A stretch of DNA of 64,000 bases from Clitopilus passeckerianus (taxonomy: Eukaryota; Basidiomycota; Agaricomycetes; Agaricales; Entolomataceae): contig CALYLX010000016.1 in NCBI GenBank assembly GCA_944990035.1, positions 124,001 through 188,000 on the forward strand. Reading direction: 5' to 3'. The notes beneath the pieces are model-generated. The model ran no database searches. It had not been told where the DNA came from and was given only the letters and a program-made list of their open reading frames with translations. The translations under genes were made by a program, and so were the position numbers. Of the stretch, positions 1 to 10,139 are shown in pieces. Numbering within the stretch: the stretch's first letter is position 1; each line of letters opens with the position of its first letter.

Positions 1-200
1 TTACGATGTATTATTTCTATCGGTCTCTAGAGCGATGGTCTTCTCCAGAATCCTTGATCGAGGCGGTGAAGGAAGCTTCTGCTCACGAAAAAGTTAGCCA
101 TAATTTCCCCGCTATTGAAAGGCAGCTCCGCCACAATCTGGAGTTGATACCGCCATTCCATACATTCGTATATCCGTTCGACGGCAATAGCACTCAGTGA
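1..200 (+). CDS. BTB/POZ family protein, 3' end only
   Basis: This is the last part of a gene whose beginning lies outside the window. The visible C-terminal segment (MYYFYRSLERWSSPESL... ending PPFHTFVYPFDG) closely matches the C-terminus of the complete BTB gene just downstream (FDFYGLTNGWSSPDSL... ending PRFHTFVY). The shared elements are a WSSPxSL motif, a basic helix and the closing IPxFHTFVY motif. It therefore belongs to the same paralogue family and is a tandem neighbour of the next gene. The BTB fold itself is not in the window. The assignment rests only on similarity within the window, so whether the gene is functional cannot be judged. Confidence 0.7.
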   Translation, partial: TMYYFYRSLERWSSPESLIEAVKEASAHEKVSHNFPAIERQLRHNLELIPPFHTFVYPFDGNSTQ

Positions 201-757
201 TTTAACGCAGTTACGGTGAACACAATGCATATATGACGGCTCAAATATATGTTCAGACCACGAATTTACTATTTCGATTCAGTCAAACGAGAGATCCTAT
301 TTCTCTCCTGTGTGTGGAGATTTAGAGGATACAAGGGGAATGAACAAGATTGAACACGGTAATCCATCCCTGGATTTGCGTCCGGCAACGTTTGGCCATC
401 AAATCCACGGCAACGACCCATCCTTCGAATCTACCGCTTCATTGCCCTGCTATTGCGAACTTATCCACACCATTATCTGGCTTGTAGTGCCATTGAATGA
501 GATTGAAATCGAGTATTTTGACCATATGAGTCACCGGGTTACTCACACAATCGTCATATAGTACGTTGTTTAACTCTGCGATGACGCTGACGTTATGGAG
601 GTGGTGGCCACACAAGACTGACACGAGGGCTGCTCTCTAGAATAAACAGGTGTCAATCTGGCCAGCACCACAATTCACAGGTAATTCTGCCTTTCTTGTC
701 GTCTAACCACCTCCAACTTGGCCTGATCGTTCAAGAATTGCGAAGAACAAGTCCAAC
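201..757. other. intergenic stretch without a recognisable gene
   Basis: This stretch lies between two co-directional BTB paralogues and must hold the 3' end of one and the promoter of the other. The 83-codon open frame in it shows no resemblance to any protein I know. I see no clear TATA element. Confidence 0.5.
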
Positions 758-1735
758 ATGTCTACTTCTTCTTTATCCTCAAAAGTTTCTCCGAACTGTG
801 AGTTCATAGACTTCTCTACATATGAGGCCTCCCACCTAAACATCTCTAGTTTGCAAAGCAGAAGCAGATGTCAGCCTTATGTCGAGTGACAACGTTCTCT
901 TCAAGGTCCATTCTCGACAGTTACTAGCCGGTGCTGGAGCGTTTCCGCCCGTCGAGATAAAGCCTACCGAAAACGAAGTCACCACACTCGAAGAGACTAG
1001 CGAGACGCTAGAAATTCTACTTTCCTTCATCAACCCGCGCCGGCATCCCAACCTGAAATCCACCCCGTTCGAAATGTTGAAAGATGTCGCAGAAGCTGCT
1101 GAGAAGTACGAAATATTCTCTGCGGTAAACATATGTAATCTCAGGATGGAGTGAGTGCTTCTAAGATGCAGTATAATTCAGTACTAATACTAATAAAATA
1201 GGGCATCGGTGTCAGAGTACCCCTACGACGTGTTTATTTACGCCTACAAACACAAGTATCGCGACCTCCTTGATTCCGCAGCTCCATTACTAGTATCCAA
1301 ACCGTTGTCGGAGCTTCTGGAACTCCTACCAGAGGGTCTAATTAAACCCTGGGTACATCGCAATGAAATTTGTTCGTTAATTCTTTTACTAAGATATTAC
1401 CATCCTAGACCCGGTACCACGAACAATTCCACCAGATTGTGCTTTCATCATTTCTTCAAGGTGAATTCAGTGCCTGCTGGCTATGCAGCCAGCGAGATCA
1501 GGACGAAAGGTATTGCTCTGAAGGCCGCCGAGTTGTACGCGCTGTTATGTTCGACTTCTATGGCTTGACCAATGGTTGGTCTTCCCCCGATTCCTTGGTG
1601 AGCGCTCTCAAAAAAATCTTTGAGAGCAACGTCGGCAAGAATGGACATGACTTTGAGCATTTTAAACCACACCTTCACAAGAAGCTGGACTCGATCCCGC
1701 GGTTTCATACATTCGTGTACTCTGACAGTAACTAA
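758..1735 (+). CDS. BTB/POZ domain protein (paralogue 1)
   Basis: Exons 758-797, 850-1150, 1202-1352 and 1409-1735 join to 272 codons with every junction in phase. The BTB fold fills roughly residues 15-115: DVSLMSSDNVLFKVHSRQL at its start, a GAFPP loop, SETLEILLSFINPRRHPNL, and the family signature AEAAEKYEIFSAVNIC. The C-terminal half has the ALI-type helix ending in PW, a Cys-rich WLCSQRD...RYCSEGRR stretch and a closing IPRFHTFVY motif. BTB proteins commonly bridge substrates to Cul3 ubiquitin ligases; that role is inferred from the family. The first intron interrupts a Phe codon in phase 1, as in the other paralogues of the window. The second intron has a good branch point (ACTAATAC). 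The gene looks intact. Confidence 0.82.
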
Positions 1736-2607
1736 CTTGAATCTACGCAATTGTAGTAGGTGCAACGCACTTCAAATCATGTAACATCGAGGCGGATACG
1801 GCATGTATACTTTACTGATTTACCGTGAGCAGCCTGGCTTGATGCCACCACCATGTTCATATCACTGCAGGCTCCTTCTGTGCGTATTCATTGATACCCT
1901 CGTTATCCGCGGTTTACGGACGAGGCCCAAGACGGCGGGATCCAGGTCCAAACTTTACGCGTACGAGTGTGTAAGTCGAGGATGCAGTACTAAATCTATA
2001 AGTATCCGGAATGATGAAAGTTAGACTAGGCCTTGCGGAACAAATAACGCAAAGCTCGTAGCTTTACGAGGGGAGGTCGAGGGATGTGAGCAAGCCCGAG
2101 GATTGATGGCAATGACGTCACGGGGATCTTCGCAACCCATACGGGGACATACCTGACGACAATTTGCTTCCATTTGCTTCCGTCACACCATGATCTTGAC
2201 AATGAACCAATCAAATCCGAGCTTCGTTACGGGCACAGATTGCGGGAACCGACCTTCTTCGTCGATGCACGTTTGGAATACCGGCAATAGGTGGAATTTA
2301 TTGTGCGTTTTACCTCCTCAAGATCGTTCTGGCTCCCGACTAGACAATAGGTCACTGAAGTTTTTATATCGTTATGGAAATTTCTAGGAAACGCGGTAGA
2401 ACAAAGCGCTCAACTCTTGGTTCACTGTACTTGAAAGCTGTAGATTAGGCTTTCGGCCTTTCCTTTGCCCGCGTCTCGAAGTGGATTCCGTATCATGCTT
2501 CTCCTTTCCGGATCCATTTATCGAGTGTAGAGGTCCTAATATAGCCAAACCTGCAAGGACCCTCTTCACCGTCCCACTACCCTCACCTTTCCATACCGAC
2601 CCCAGCT
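1736..2607. other. intergenic stretch upstream of the P450 gene
   Basis: About 870 bases between the BTB gene and the P450 gene. The short open frames here have no coding character that I recognise. The P450 promoter must lie in the right-hand part, but I see no convincing core element. Confidence 0.45.
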
Positions 2608-4786
2608 ATGTCAGACTCATGGCTAACGAAGCCAGCTTTAGCATGGATAGTCTCCGCCTATCTCCTCGCAAAACTCGCGACATGGAGGCGGAAAGTCAAG
2701 ATGCTCCCTCCAGGGCCGCCGAAATACCCTATAGTCGATAACTTGTTCAACATGCCACTTGATCTGGACTGGGTCAAGTTCCTGGAGATTGGGCAGCAGT
2801 ATGGTAGATTCACGACGTTCATCATCTATAACGTGAATCGAAAAATGACTTGGTTCATAATATAGGTTCGGACTTCATACACCTAAGCGCACTCGGGAAC
2901 TCGATTGTAGTCCTGAACACCTTTGAGGTAGCTCAAGAGTTCCTCGACAAGAGGTCCGGACTGTACTCCAGCAGACCTTTCCAGACGATGACGCACGAAC
3001 TGTACGTTCTTGTTCCTCTAATCTCCTTCCCTAAACGACTCTCACCCTTCTTCTTCCCTTCCAGATCCGGTTTTGGTATCTTCTTCAGCTTTCTCCCGTA
3101 CAACGACCGTTGGCGCACCTGCCGCCGCCTCTTCGTTAAACACTTCGGAACTGGCGGTATGCCCTCCAACCACCCTCGGGAAATATTCTACGTTCGGAGG
3201 ATGATGAAACAGCTTCTCGACAAGCCGGATAAGATTCTCGATCATATTCAGATGTACGTCTACTCCCTCTCAGCTCCTCCTTTTCTGACAAATACGGCCA
3301 CTTTCCAGGATGGTGGGCTCCATCTCCATCTCAATGACCTACGGGATCAAAGCCCTCCCTGCGAACGACCCGCACATCACCCTTGCTGCTACCACTGCCG
3401 AAGCCGTTTCCGAGATCGCCACAGCAGGCGGATATCTCGTGGATGCCATTCCATGGCTGAAATACGTCCCCGAGTGGGTACCTGGTGCAGGATTCCAGAA
3501 GCAAGCGAGGAGGACTCTGGAGCTTTCTAGGAGGGTTAGAGACGAGTCCTTCGAGGCTGCGATGGCAAAAATGGTGAGATATCCTTCTACAGCGGCGGAG
3601 GATGTGTCATGAGCGTGGCTGACGAAAACTTAAAATGTGGTTAGGAAACACCGGATTACTCGCCTTCCTTCGCCTCAGAGGGTTTGCAGGATTTGGAGAA
3701 CCTAGGCGTTGCGGCGACGGGGGATGATGTGGAAATTCTGAAGGAGGCTGCTGCCATGGTGTACATGGGTGTGTCCGCATCTCTATTCCCTTGTCCATTC
3801 ACCTATGCTGACCGATGATCTACCTTGTACTGTCCACAGCCGCTGCGGACACCACCTGGTCAGCACTAAGTACCCTATTCCTCGCAATGGTCTGCTACCC
3901 AGAGGTACAGAAGAAGCTCCAAGGGGAGTTGGACTCCGCCGTAGGAGGTGCGGGGAGGTTGCCGAACCATGAAGATATCGTGGATTTGCCGTACCTTACG
4001 GCGGTGTTCAGGGAAGTTCTGAGGTGAATTGGTTTCAACTTATCTACGTGGTCGACGTCGAATCTGCACAATGCTGACCTTTGAAATTTCGGCAGGTGGA
4101 AACCCGTAACACCCATCGGTGTCCCGCATGCTGTCATTTTGGATGATACGTATGATGGGTATTTGATTCCGAAGGATTCGATTGTTATTGCGAACCAATG
4201 GTACGTGACTCTCACTTCTCTGACTAAATGTTTTCATTCAACTATTTGTGGATACAGGGAGATGCTCCAAAACCCAGACGACTTCCCTGAGCCTACCGAG
4301 TTCAGGCCAGAGAGGTTCTTGACGAAGGACGGGAAGCTCGATAGGTCGGTGAGGAACCCTGAGGATATAGCGTTCGGATTTGGGAGAAGGTATGTGATAT
4401 GTCTCCTCCCTCCTTCATCTTCGTATGATTCAGGCAGTAACTAACTCATGTAACTTTCCGTGTTCGCCTGTAGAGCCTGCCCAGGAAGACACATTGCCCG
4501 CTCTGTAATCCTCCTCACCGCTGCATCGGTTCTGACGAGCTTCGACCTGAAGATGAAGAAAGATAGTCGGGGAAAACCGATCGTGCCGACTCAGGAATTC
4601 CACATGGGGTTCCTTTGGTATGTCCCATCCCCTCTTGCTTGTTTCGATATTCGGTTTGGAGAGCTGATGATGGGTTACTGGTGTAGCCATGCGAAGGAGT
4701 TCCCGTGTGATATTGCGCCGAGGACGAAGCAGGCGGAGGAGTTGATTTTGGAGTGGGATGCTGTGGAGGGGGATACGCCGCCTTGA
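2608..4786 (+). CDS. cytochrome P450 monooxygenase
   Basis: Ten exons (2608-2803, 2866-3001, 3065-3253, 3309-3573, 3645-3768, 3840-4023, 4096-4200, 4258-4389, 4474-4617, 4687-4786) join in phase to 524 aa, a normal size for a microsomal fungal P450. The N-terminus has a hydrophobic anchor (ALAWIVSAYLLAKLATW) followed by the proline hinge LPPGPPKYP. Further on are the I-helix AAADTT, the K-helix EVLR (ExxR), the RPERF segment and the heme loop FGFGRRACPGR with its thiolate cysteine. It should be a heme monooxygenase of the ER membrane using a P450 reductase. The sequence flavour is that of the CYP64/CYP5144-like fungal groups, but I cannot fix the family or the substrate. No other pathway enzyme is adjacent, so a biosynthetic cluster is not evident. 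The I-helix has Ala where Gly is commonest. Confidence 0.93.
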
Positions 4787-5155
4787 GTGTATCAGGGTAG
4801 AGGGGTGGGTTTGGTGATGCCTTCGATATTTATTGATCAAGAGAGGATTCGAGGAGATATATGCTTTATTTACCGATATTAAAATACTGGGATTCGGATG
4901 CTTGTACTTAGACTGTGGATTTCCTGCGCCTCCACTCGGCAAGATAGTCGGAAGATGGGCTTGATCTTGCTCCACTCCATGCGTCCATGCCACAGTACTA
5001 ATGTTAACAGAGACTTTGACAAAGGTCATAAAGCTTTGCTTGGTTGTTCCGTCACTATTCTTCCGCTCATGTAAATGGGTCGGCCAGCTCGTTAGGCAAT
5101 ATGGAGTACATATTAGTCTGGTACAAGATACAAGGTTTGTTTTTGTCATATACCG
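4787..5155. other. convergent intergenic region
   Basis: This spacer separates the 3' ends of the P450 (+) and a BTB gene (-) and probably carries both polyadenylation regions. A minus-strand open frame spans it but runs antisense through the P450 end and shows no conserved features. Confidence 0.5.
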
Positions 5156-6226
5156 TTAAGTGGTCGGTATCTTCGGATACGAAGTAAGATAGGTATTGAA
5201 AGATGGAACTCGGGACAGATTCGCCTCCAAAACCCTAGTAAATGCCTTGATGGAATTTGTTACACTCTCATCGCTTCTACTCGTCCAACTTCTCTTTCTG
5301 GGATCTACTGGATCTGCGCGTCGCTGTTGAACCAATGCCTGACGAAGTGCGTCTATTATCCCAGCGACTGATGTACCATCTGGCGATGACTGGTAAAACA
5401 AGCGCAAAGCGTGGGCGAGAACGTTCTCGTTGATGTAGGTCTCGTAGGGACCGTCACAATCTTCATCATTCAACTGGGTATGGAACGCTACCGGATCCGC
5501 GATAAACGTTTTAACTATCTGGGCCTGTATCCGTGAGTGATATCGGAGCTGTTAGGGCCGTTATTTTGAATCAAACAGATCTCCAGATAGAGAGTTGCCC
5601 TTACCCATGGTGTGATTAATGCCTCCGGGAGTCCTCTCAATACGTCATCCAGGGGGTTTCGTCGAAGTAGGAGAGCAGCTTTCTCTGTGAGATCTTCGTA
5701 ACCATGCTTGAACCCATATACGAGAACTTCGAGAGGGTGATCTGGGAGAGTTTTTCTGTAATCAGTTGTCGATTCAGTTCGGTCCTTGAGGTGATCTACG
5801 AAGGAGTCATACCGCATTCGACTTTTACAGATATTCATGGCACCGAATACTTCGTACTTCTCCGCAGCTTCAGCCAGGTTATATAGCAGTTTGAACGTGA
5901 TGCCCAGGAGTTCGGGATGGCGCATCGGGTAAACGAACATGAACAGCTTCTCCAATGTTTCGCTATCCTCCGAAAGGGCGACATAGTCTCCTGCTCCGTT
6001 CCTGAACTCTGAAGGTGGAAATCCCCCACAGGTTACGTCCAAATTTCTGGAATGAATTTTGAAGATAACATTATCACACGAGAGAAAGGAAATGTCTGCA
6101 TCGTCAGCAGAAACTTCGAATCGCAATTCAGTGATATAGCCGGGGTACAGAATCCATAAACTGACATCTTTTCGACAGTGTTCTAGTCAGGCTAAGGCCT
6201 TCGATTCTGGGTTCGTCGAGGCTCAT
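5156..6226 (-). CDS. BTB/POZ domain protein (paralogue 2)
   Basis: On the minus strand, exons 6226-6166, 6113-5813, 5755-5605 and 5524-5156 join in phase to 293 aa. The BTB core starts at SADDADISFLSCDNVIFKIHSR and carries GGFPPSEF, LSEDSETLEKLFMFVYPMRHPEL and LAEAAEKYEVFGAMNIC. The C-terminal half has HPLEVLVYGFKHGYEDL, an ALITPW turn with an intron exactly after the Trp codon, and the tail motif VPSFNTYL. Intron positions and phases match paralogue 1. The start ATG at 6226 was chosen because the 61-nt first exon leaves the same phase-1 overhang that rebuilds a Phe codon as in the other copies. A function as Cul3 adaptor is only a family-level guess. The gene looks intact. Confidence 0.8.
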
Positions 6227-6399
6227 GTTGTCGTGAGAGGGGAAGAGACCGACTTGTTGACTCGTGACTGCAGACGGTTGTTGTCATCGGTTGACAAGAG
6301 ACCCACAATAGGACACGGCGATGGGCGAATAAACTCAATCGGGCTAGGGTAACGTCTGAAATAGCACATTGGATTTAAGGAAAGTGTGAGGTCATACAA

Positions 6400-7526
6400 T
6401 CACATACCCCACGTGCGGCCATATAAATATTCGTCCAAGGTAGGAATCCCACCAAGCTTAACGTCCAAAATTTCCATGAATATTTGAACCAGCTCTTCCA
6501 CCTCCCGCTGAGGTGCAACTACCCTCGATCCCGTGGTGAACCCATTTAGGGATTCATGTCCCAGGCCACGCTGAGCGGGCGCATCTCTTATGGCAGCTGA
6601 AAAATGGCATCTTTCTTCGTAGACTTTCTGTTGTTCCTGTAGTAGCTTCGCATCGCATAGGCCGGGACATTGTTATTAAGGGTAGGCCGGATTTGTTGAG
6701 AGTGACCCCAGCCGCCTGTCGAAAGCTTTCTTTCTTCTTTAAACGACTTGAACACACTCGCATCAGCAGTGAAGGTGTCAAGGATGGTCTTGTTCAACTC
6801 GTGAGAATATTTGACCTTTATATCCAGTCATATTAGCTGCAGTTAACTGCGCGAAAAAGTAGCATACCCAGGGTATCACAAGCTTTTCTGGAAGCCTGTT
6901 GAGCATATCCAGTAGAGAAACCTCGTGTAGGAGAGGGGCAGCGGCCTTGGTCAAATCCGAATACCCATGGGTCAACCCATAGATGAAAGCATCCAGAGGG
7001 TGCTCTGCCATATGTTCTCTGCCATTGCATATATTCAGACCAGTCGTGCCAGGGCAGCGGGGTAAAACTCCTACCTCATTCGGACTCGACACATGTCCAT
7101 GGCAGGGAATACCTCGTACTTCTCGGCGGCATGGGCTACCTTCTTGATGAGCTCAAAAGAGGCGTCCGAAAGATCTGGGTGGCGCCGGGGATAGACGAAA
7201 GCAAAAAGGATCTCGAGGGTTTCGCTGTCTTCGTCTAATGGAAGAGTGGTCCTACGAGGGAAGTTTCCGCAAGTCGCATCAAGGTTGCTCGAATGAATCT
7301 TGAAGAGGACAATGTCCTTCGAGACAAAGCTTAAGTCTGCATCCCTGGAGGAAACTACATTGTGCGTTAGCTTCGCCATAACTAACTTTTACAAATCAAT
7401 AACCTTACACATATCTAGCGCCCTGGACGCCTGTTTCTCAGTAGGCTCGTCACATTCGCCTTTCCTGGCTTCAACGGGTTCGGGGATGGGTTCTGCTTCG
7501 GATAATCCAGTAGAGGAAGCCATCAT
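6400..7526 (-). pseudogene. BTB/POZ paralogue 3 with a frame break in the last exon
   Basis: Exons 7526-7409, 7354-7075 and 7018-6868 are clean and encode a BTB core (DADLSFVSKDIVLFKIHSS, YPRRHPDL, AHAAEKYEVFPAMDMC) and the second half up to VIPW. The last exon opens at 6815 as VKYSHELNKTILDTFTADA, matching paralogue 2. It then aligns with that paralogue as NNVPAYAMRSYYRNNRKS, but this frame stops at 6588. From about 6640 the homology continues in another frame (AAIRDAPAQRG..., ending GGIPTLDEYL) to a stop at 6400. No GT-AG intron of sensible size repairs the frame. A one- or two-base indel in an ageing copy is most likely; a sequencing error is the alternative. ATG at 7526 or 7523 both fit. 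Confidence 0.7.
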
Positions 7527-8290
7527 GTGGGGGAAAAGGTGTGGGATCTGGAGCAGCTCGAACTGGTGTTGGGTTGTTAAACCTCCAGAAGAGCTCCCAG
7601 AAGAGAATAACGCCGACGGCCATCGTTGAAGGTGCGGCAGGTGGTGGACCTCATTTCAAACACCTCCTACTAGCCGTAGTAGTTCTGGGAGCGATCAGCA
7701 CCCCACGAAGCAGAGCTGCCAGAGCAGAACGACATGTGGTTGGCCACGAATGCTTCGGTGCAACATAAACTTTGTCGTTGGGCCGCGTTGGGTGGTCTAT
7801 GCCTCTCAATAACCGGGTGCAAGCAGAATGTAATACGGAAGGTGTTAGTCCGTGCAGATAAGAGGTTTCTTGACCTTGAAGCCCTGAACATTGAATATTG
7901 AAGCGCAAGTCGAAGACAAAGTAGATGGTGGTGCTCCTTCGAGTTTGCCCAAGAATGGTATTTCCACGCTCACAAAGTCCGCTGATATCGGACGATGAGT
8001 CAAAGGCAGACGCTGAACCGGACTGTCGGGTTGCTTGCACCTTCAGGCCTCAGGCTCCAGCAAATCAGCCCTTGAGTCATTCGGAGCTCAGTTTTGGGAG
8101 GACACGCGTCTACAGAGGTGATTCGTGTCCGTATATTCGTAAGTAGCACTCCGTCAATAGAGGACAACGCGGACATTCGGCAGAGTCAGATCCTTGGCAA
8201 TTGTTTCGAAATACGTATGGCATCCTAATTAGTTCAAGATGGTATCATATAAAAGGCTTTCAGATCCCTCTTTAAGATTCCCAAACGACG
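7527..8290. other. divergent promoter region between a BTB gene and the GST gene
   Basis: About 760 bases separate the start of the minus-strand BTB copy from the plus-strand GST. Open frames on both strands look random. The right end carries the TATA element of the GST gene, listed separately. Confidence 0.5.
8248..8255 (+). promoter_or_regulatory. TATA box of the GST gene
   Basis: TATAAAAG lies 43 bases before the GST start codon. This is a perfect core TATA consensus at a plausible distance for a short leader. Confidence 0.55.
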
Positions 8291-9085
8291 ATGTCTGAAA
8301 TTACGCTCTATGATATCGCATCCTCCAAGGTCGGCCGCGCTTGGAGCCCGAATGCTTGGAAAGCTAGGTATCACACTTTCAGGTAAATTGCTGGCGTCAA
8401 ACTCACAAACAACCCAGGTATACACTGAACTACAAAGGCCTCGCGTACAAGACTGAATGGGTCGAGTACCCTGACATTGAAACTACATCCATCAAGATTG
8501 GTGCCGCTCCTACTGGGAAGAAACCAGACGGCAGTCCAATGTACACCATACCGTTCATTTACTAAGCGCGCCATCAGCGACTCATTCACAATCGCCAAAT
8601 ATCTTGACGAGACCTATCCTGACACGCCTCAAGTAGTTCCTGCGCATACTCGGGCCCTGCAGAAGGCGTTCATTGATACGACGTTTGAAACCGTCGTCGG
8701 ACCAATGAGGAAGATCATGATCCCTGCTACTCATGGGATCCTGAACCCGAGAGGCCAGGAGCACTTCCGCCGACTCCCAGAGAGGGTATTCGGGAAGACG
8801 ATAGAGGAAATCAATCCTACTGGTGACGCGCGGGTCAAGGAGTGGGAAGGTATCAAGGCTGCATGGACGAAGTCTGATGCGTGGCTTCAGAAGGGAAAGG
8901 ATGTTGGCCCGTGGTTCGGTGGAAAGGATATTTTTTTCGTGGATTTCGCAGTTGCATCAAGGCTCATATGGGTTCGCGAGGCATTTGATGCGGAAAGCCC
9001 TGAGTGGGAAGACATCAAGACTTGGGATGGTGGACGGTGGGAGAGATACATCGATGGTTTGAAGAAATACGAGACTGTTGTATAG
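8291..9085 (+). pseudogene. etherase-like glutathione S-transferase, reading frame interrupted
   Basis: Exon 1 (8291-8367) and an intron to 8417 lead into exon 2. The protein begins MSEITLYDIASSKVGRAWSPN and continues with YTLNYKGLAYKTEWVEYPDI, the thioredoxin-like N-terminus typical of fungal etherase-related (LigE/GSTFuA-like) GSTs. After YTIPFIY, the position of the cis-proline core, an in-frame TAA stands at 8563-8565. The homology resumes at once in another frame (AISDSFTIAKYLDETYPDTP) and runs open through a normal helical C-domain to 9085. Relatives have a few extra residues exactly at the break, so a small deletion with frameshift fits. Removing 8541-8577 as a 37-nt intron would restore the frame, but it would delete the conserved core and is very short. 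The gene is probably non-functional or wrongly sequenced here. Confidence 0.72.
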
Positions 9086-10139
9086 CCCTTCGGGTTTTCC
9101 TGGATAATTAACCACGACTCAAAGCAATACTCGACCGATACTTGTGATCTTCGCGTTCAAGTGAGGATTAGGAGCTGGGTAAGAGTGGTAAACCGGTAAC
9201 CGGTCATTACAATGGCCGTCCCATCAGGAAGCCACAAGAATCAAACATTTCTTACAGTCGAAACCTGGCTTTGGACCACCATGACCAGCCCGACAATTCG
9301 ACCATTCAGCACGATGTCTTTTCTCTCTCACAAATCAAAGCTTTAATCTCAGAACATACTGAAATCGACTATTGAGCGCTGGATATCTCCCGCCTTATAC
9401 CCGTTCTGTTGAGCAATTCGGCTCAGCCAAATTTGATTTAGCGAACAAACCAAGTTCTGGAACGCAACTTGAGCATCGAATGAACGGGCGTATACAGTGG
9501 CACGTTAGGTTCAGCTGACGCAGCTCCACTATAATGAATTCGCCTCGTGGAAGAGCAAATGCGACATTCGCTCGTGCCATGCAGACTTGGAATTCGAAGG
9601 AACTGCAGGTCGTCCCCTGCACCGACTTCAACCTCAGCCATGCGCCAATTCTTGCTCCGAGCCAACGGAAAGCTTCAAAGGCTTCGCACCTCGGGAACAT
9701 CGCTAGAAGACCTAACGCACCCTACCGCATTCCTCCCTTCCGAATCGTCACAGTCTAGTGATGATCAACCAGATATCCACGACTAGAACTTGCAACAGTT
9801 TCCGATGAGCAGGGACCTTCGCTATCGGGCCAAGCTAGGAAGACCTTTCTATCGACTGGGAGGCTTCAGAAGCTGGTTGCGAGTCCAAAGCTACAGCTAC
9901 AATCACCGGTAGTAGGCTCGTGGCGAGAATGTCAATAGCGTCACAGGGAATTTGACTTTGTTCCAACGGGAAGACCATTCTGGTAAGGTTGTTTCAGTAT
10001 AAGCCCTTGCCATATACTCACATTGTGCTTTAGAGATAATTGAGCGAAGGCCTCAACCCATTCGTTGCAACCGTGTATGGCTCCTCTGCGCCAGGTCAAT
10101 GATCAGCCCGCTTTCCGGGCATCGTACCAAACTGTTCCG
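9086..10139. other. intergenic stretch before the NLR relic
   Basis: Roughly 1 kb after the GST frame. Several short open frames overlap here on both strands and none is recognisable. If the following NLR relic once had an N-terminal domain, it should have been here, but I cannot see it. Confidence 0.4.

Noticed and set aside
8541..8577. 37-nt intron that would repair the GST frame
   Set aside because: It is shorter than any other intron here and would delete the conserved YTIPFI core; a small deletion explains the break better.
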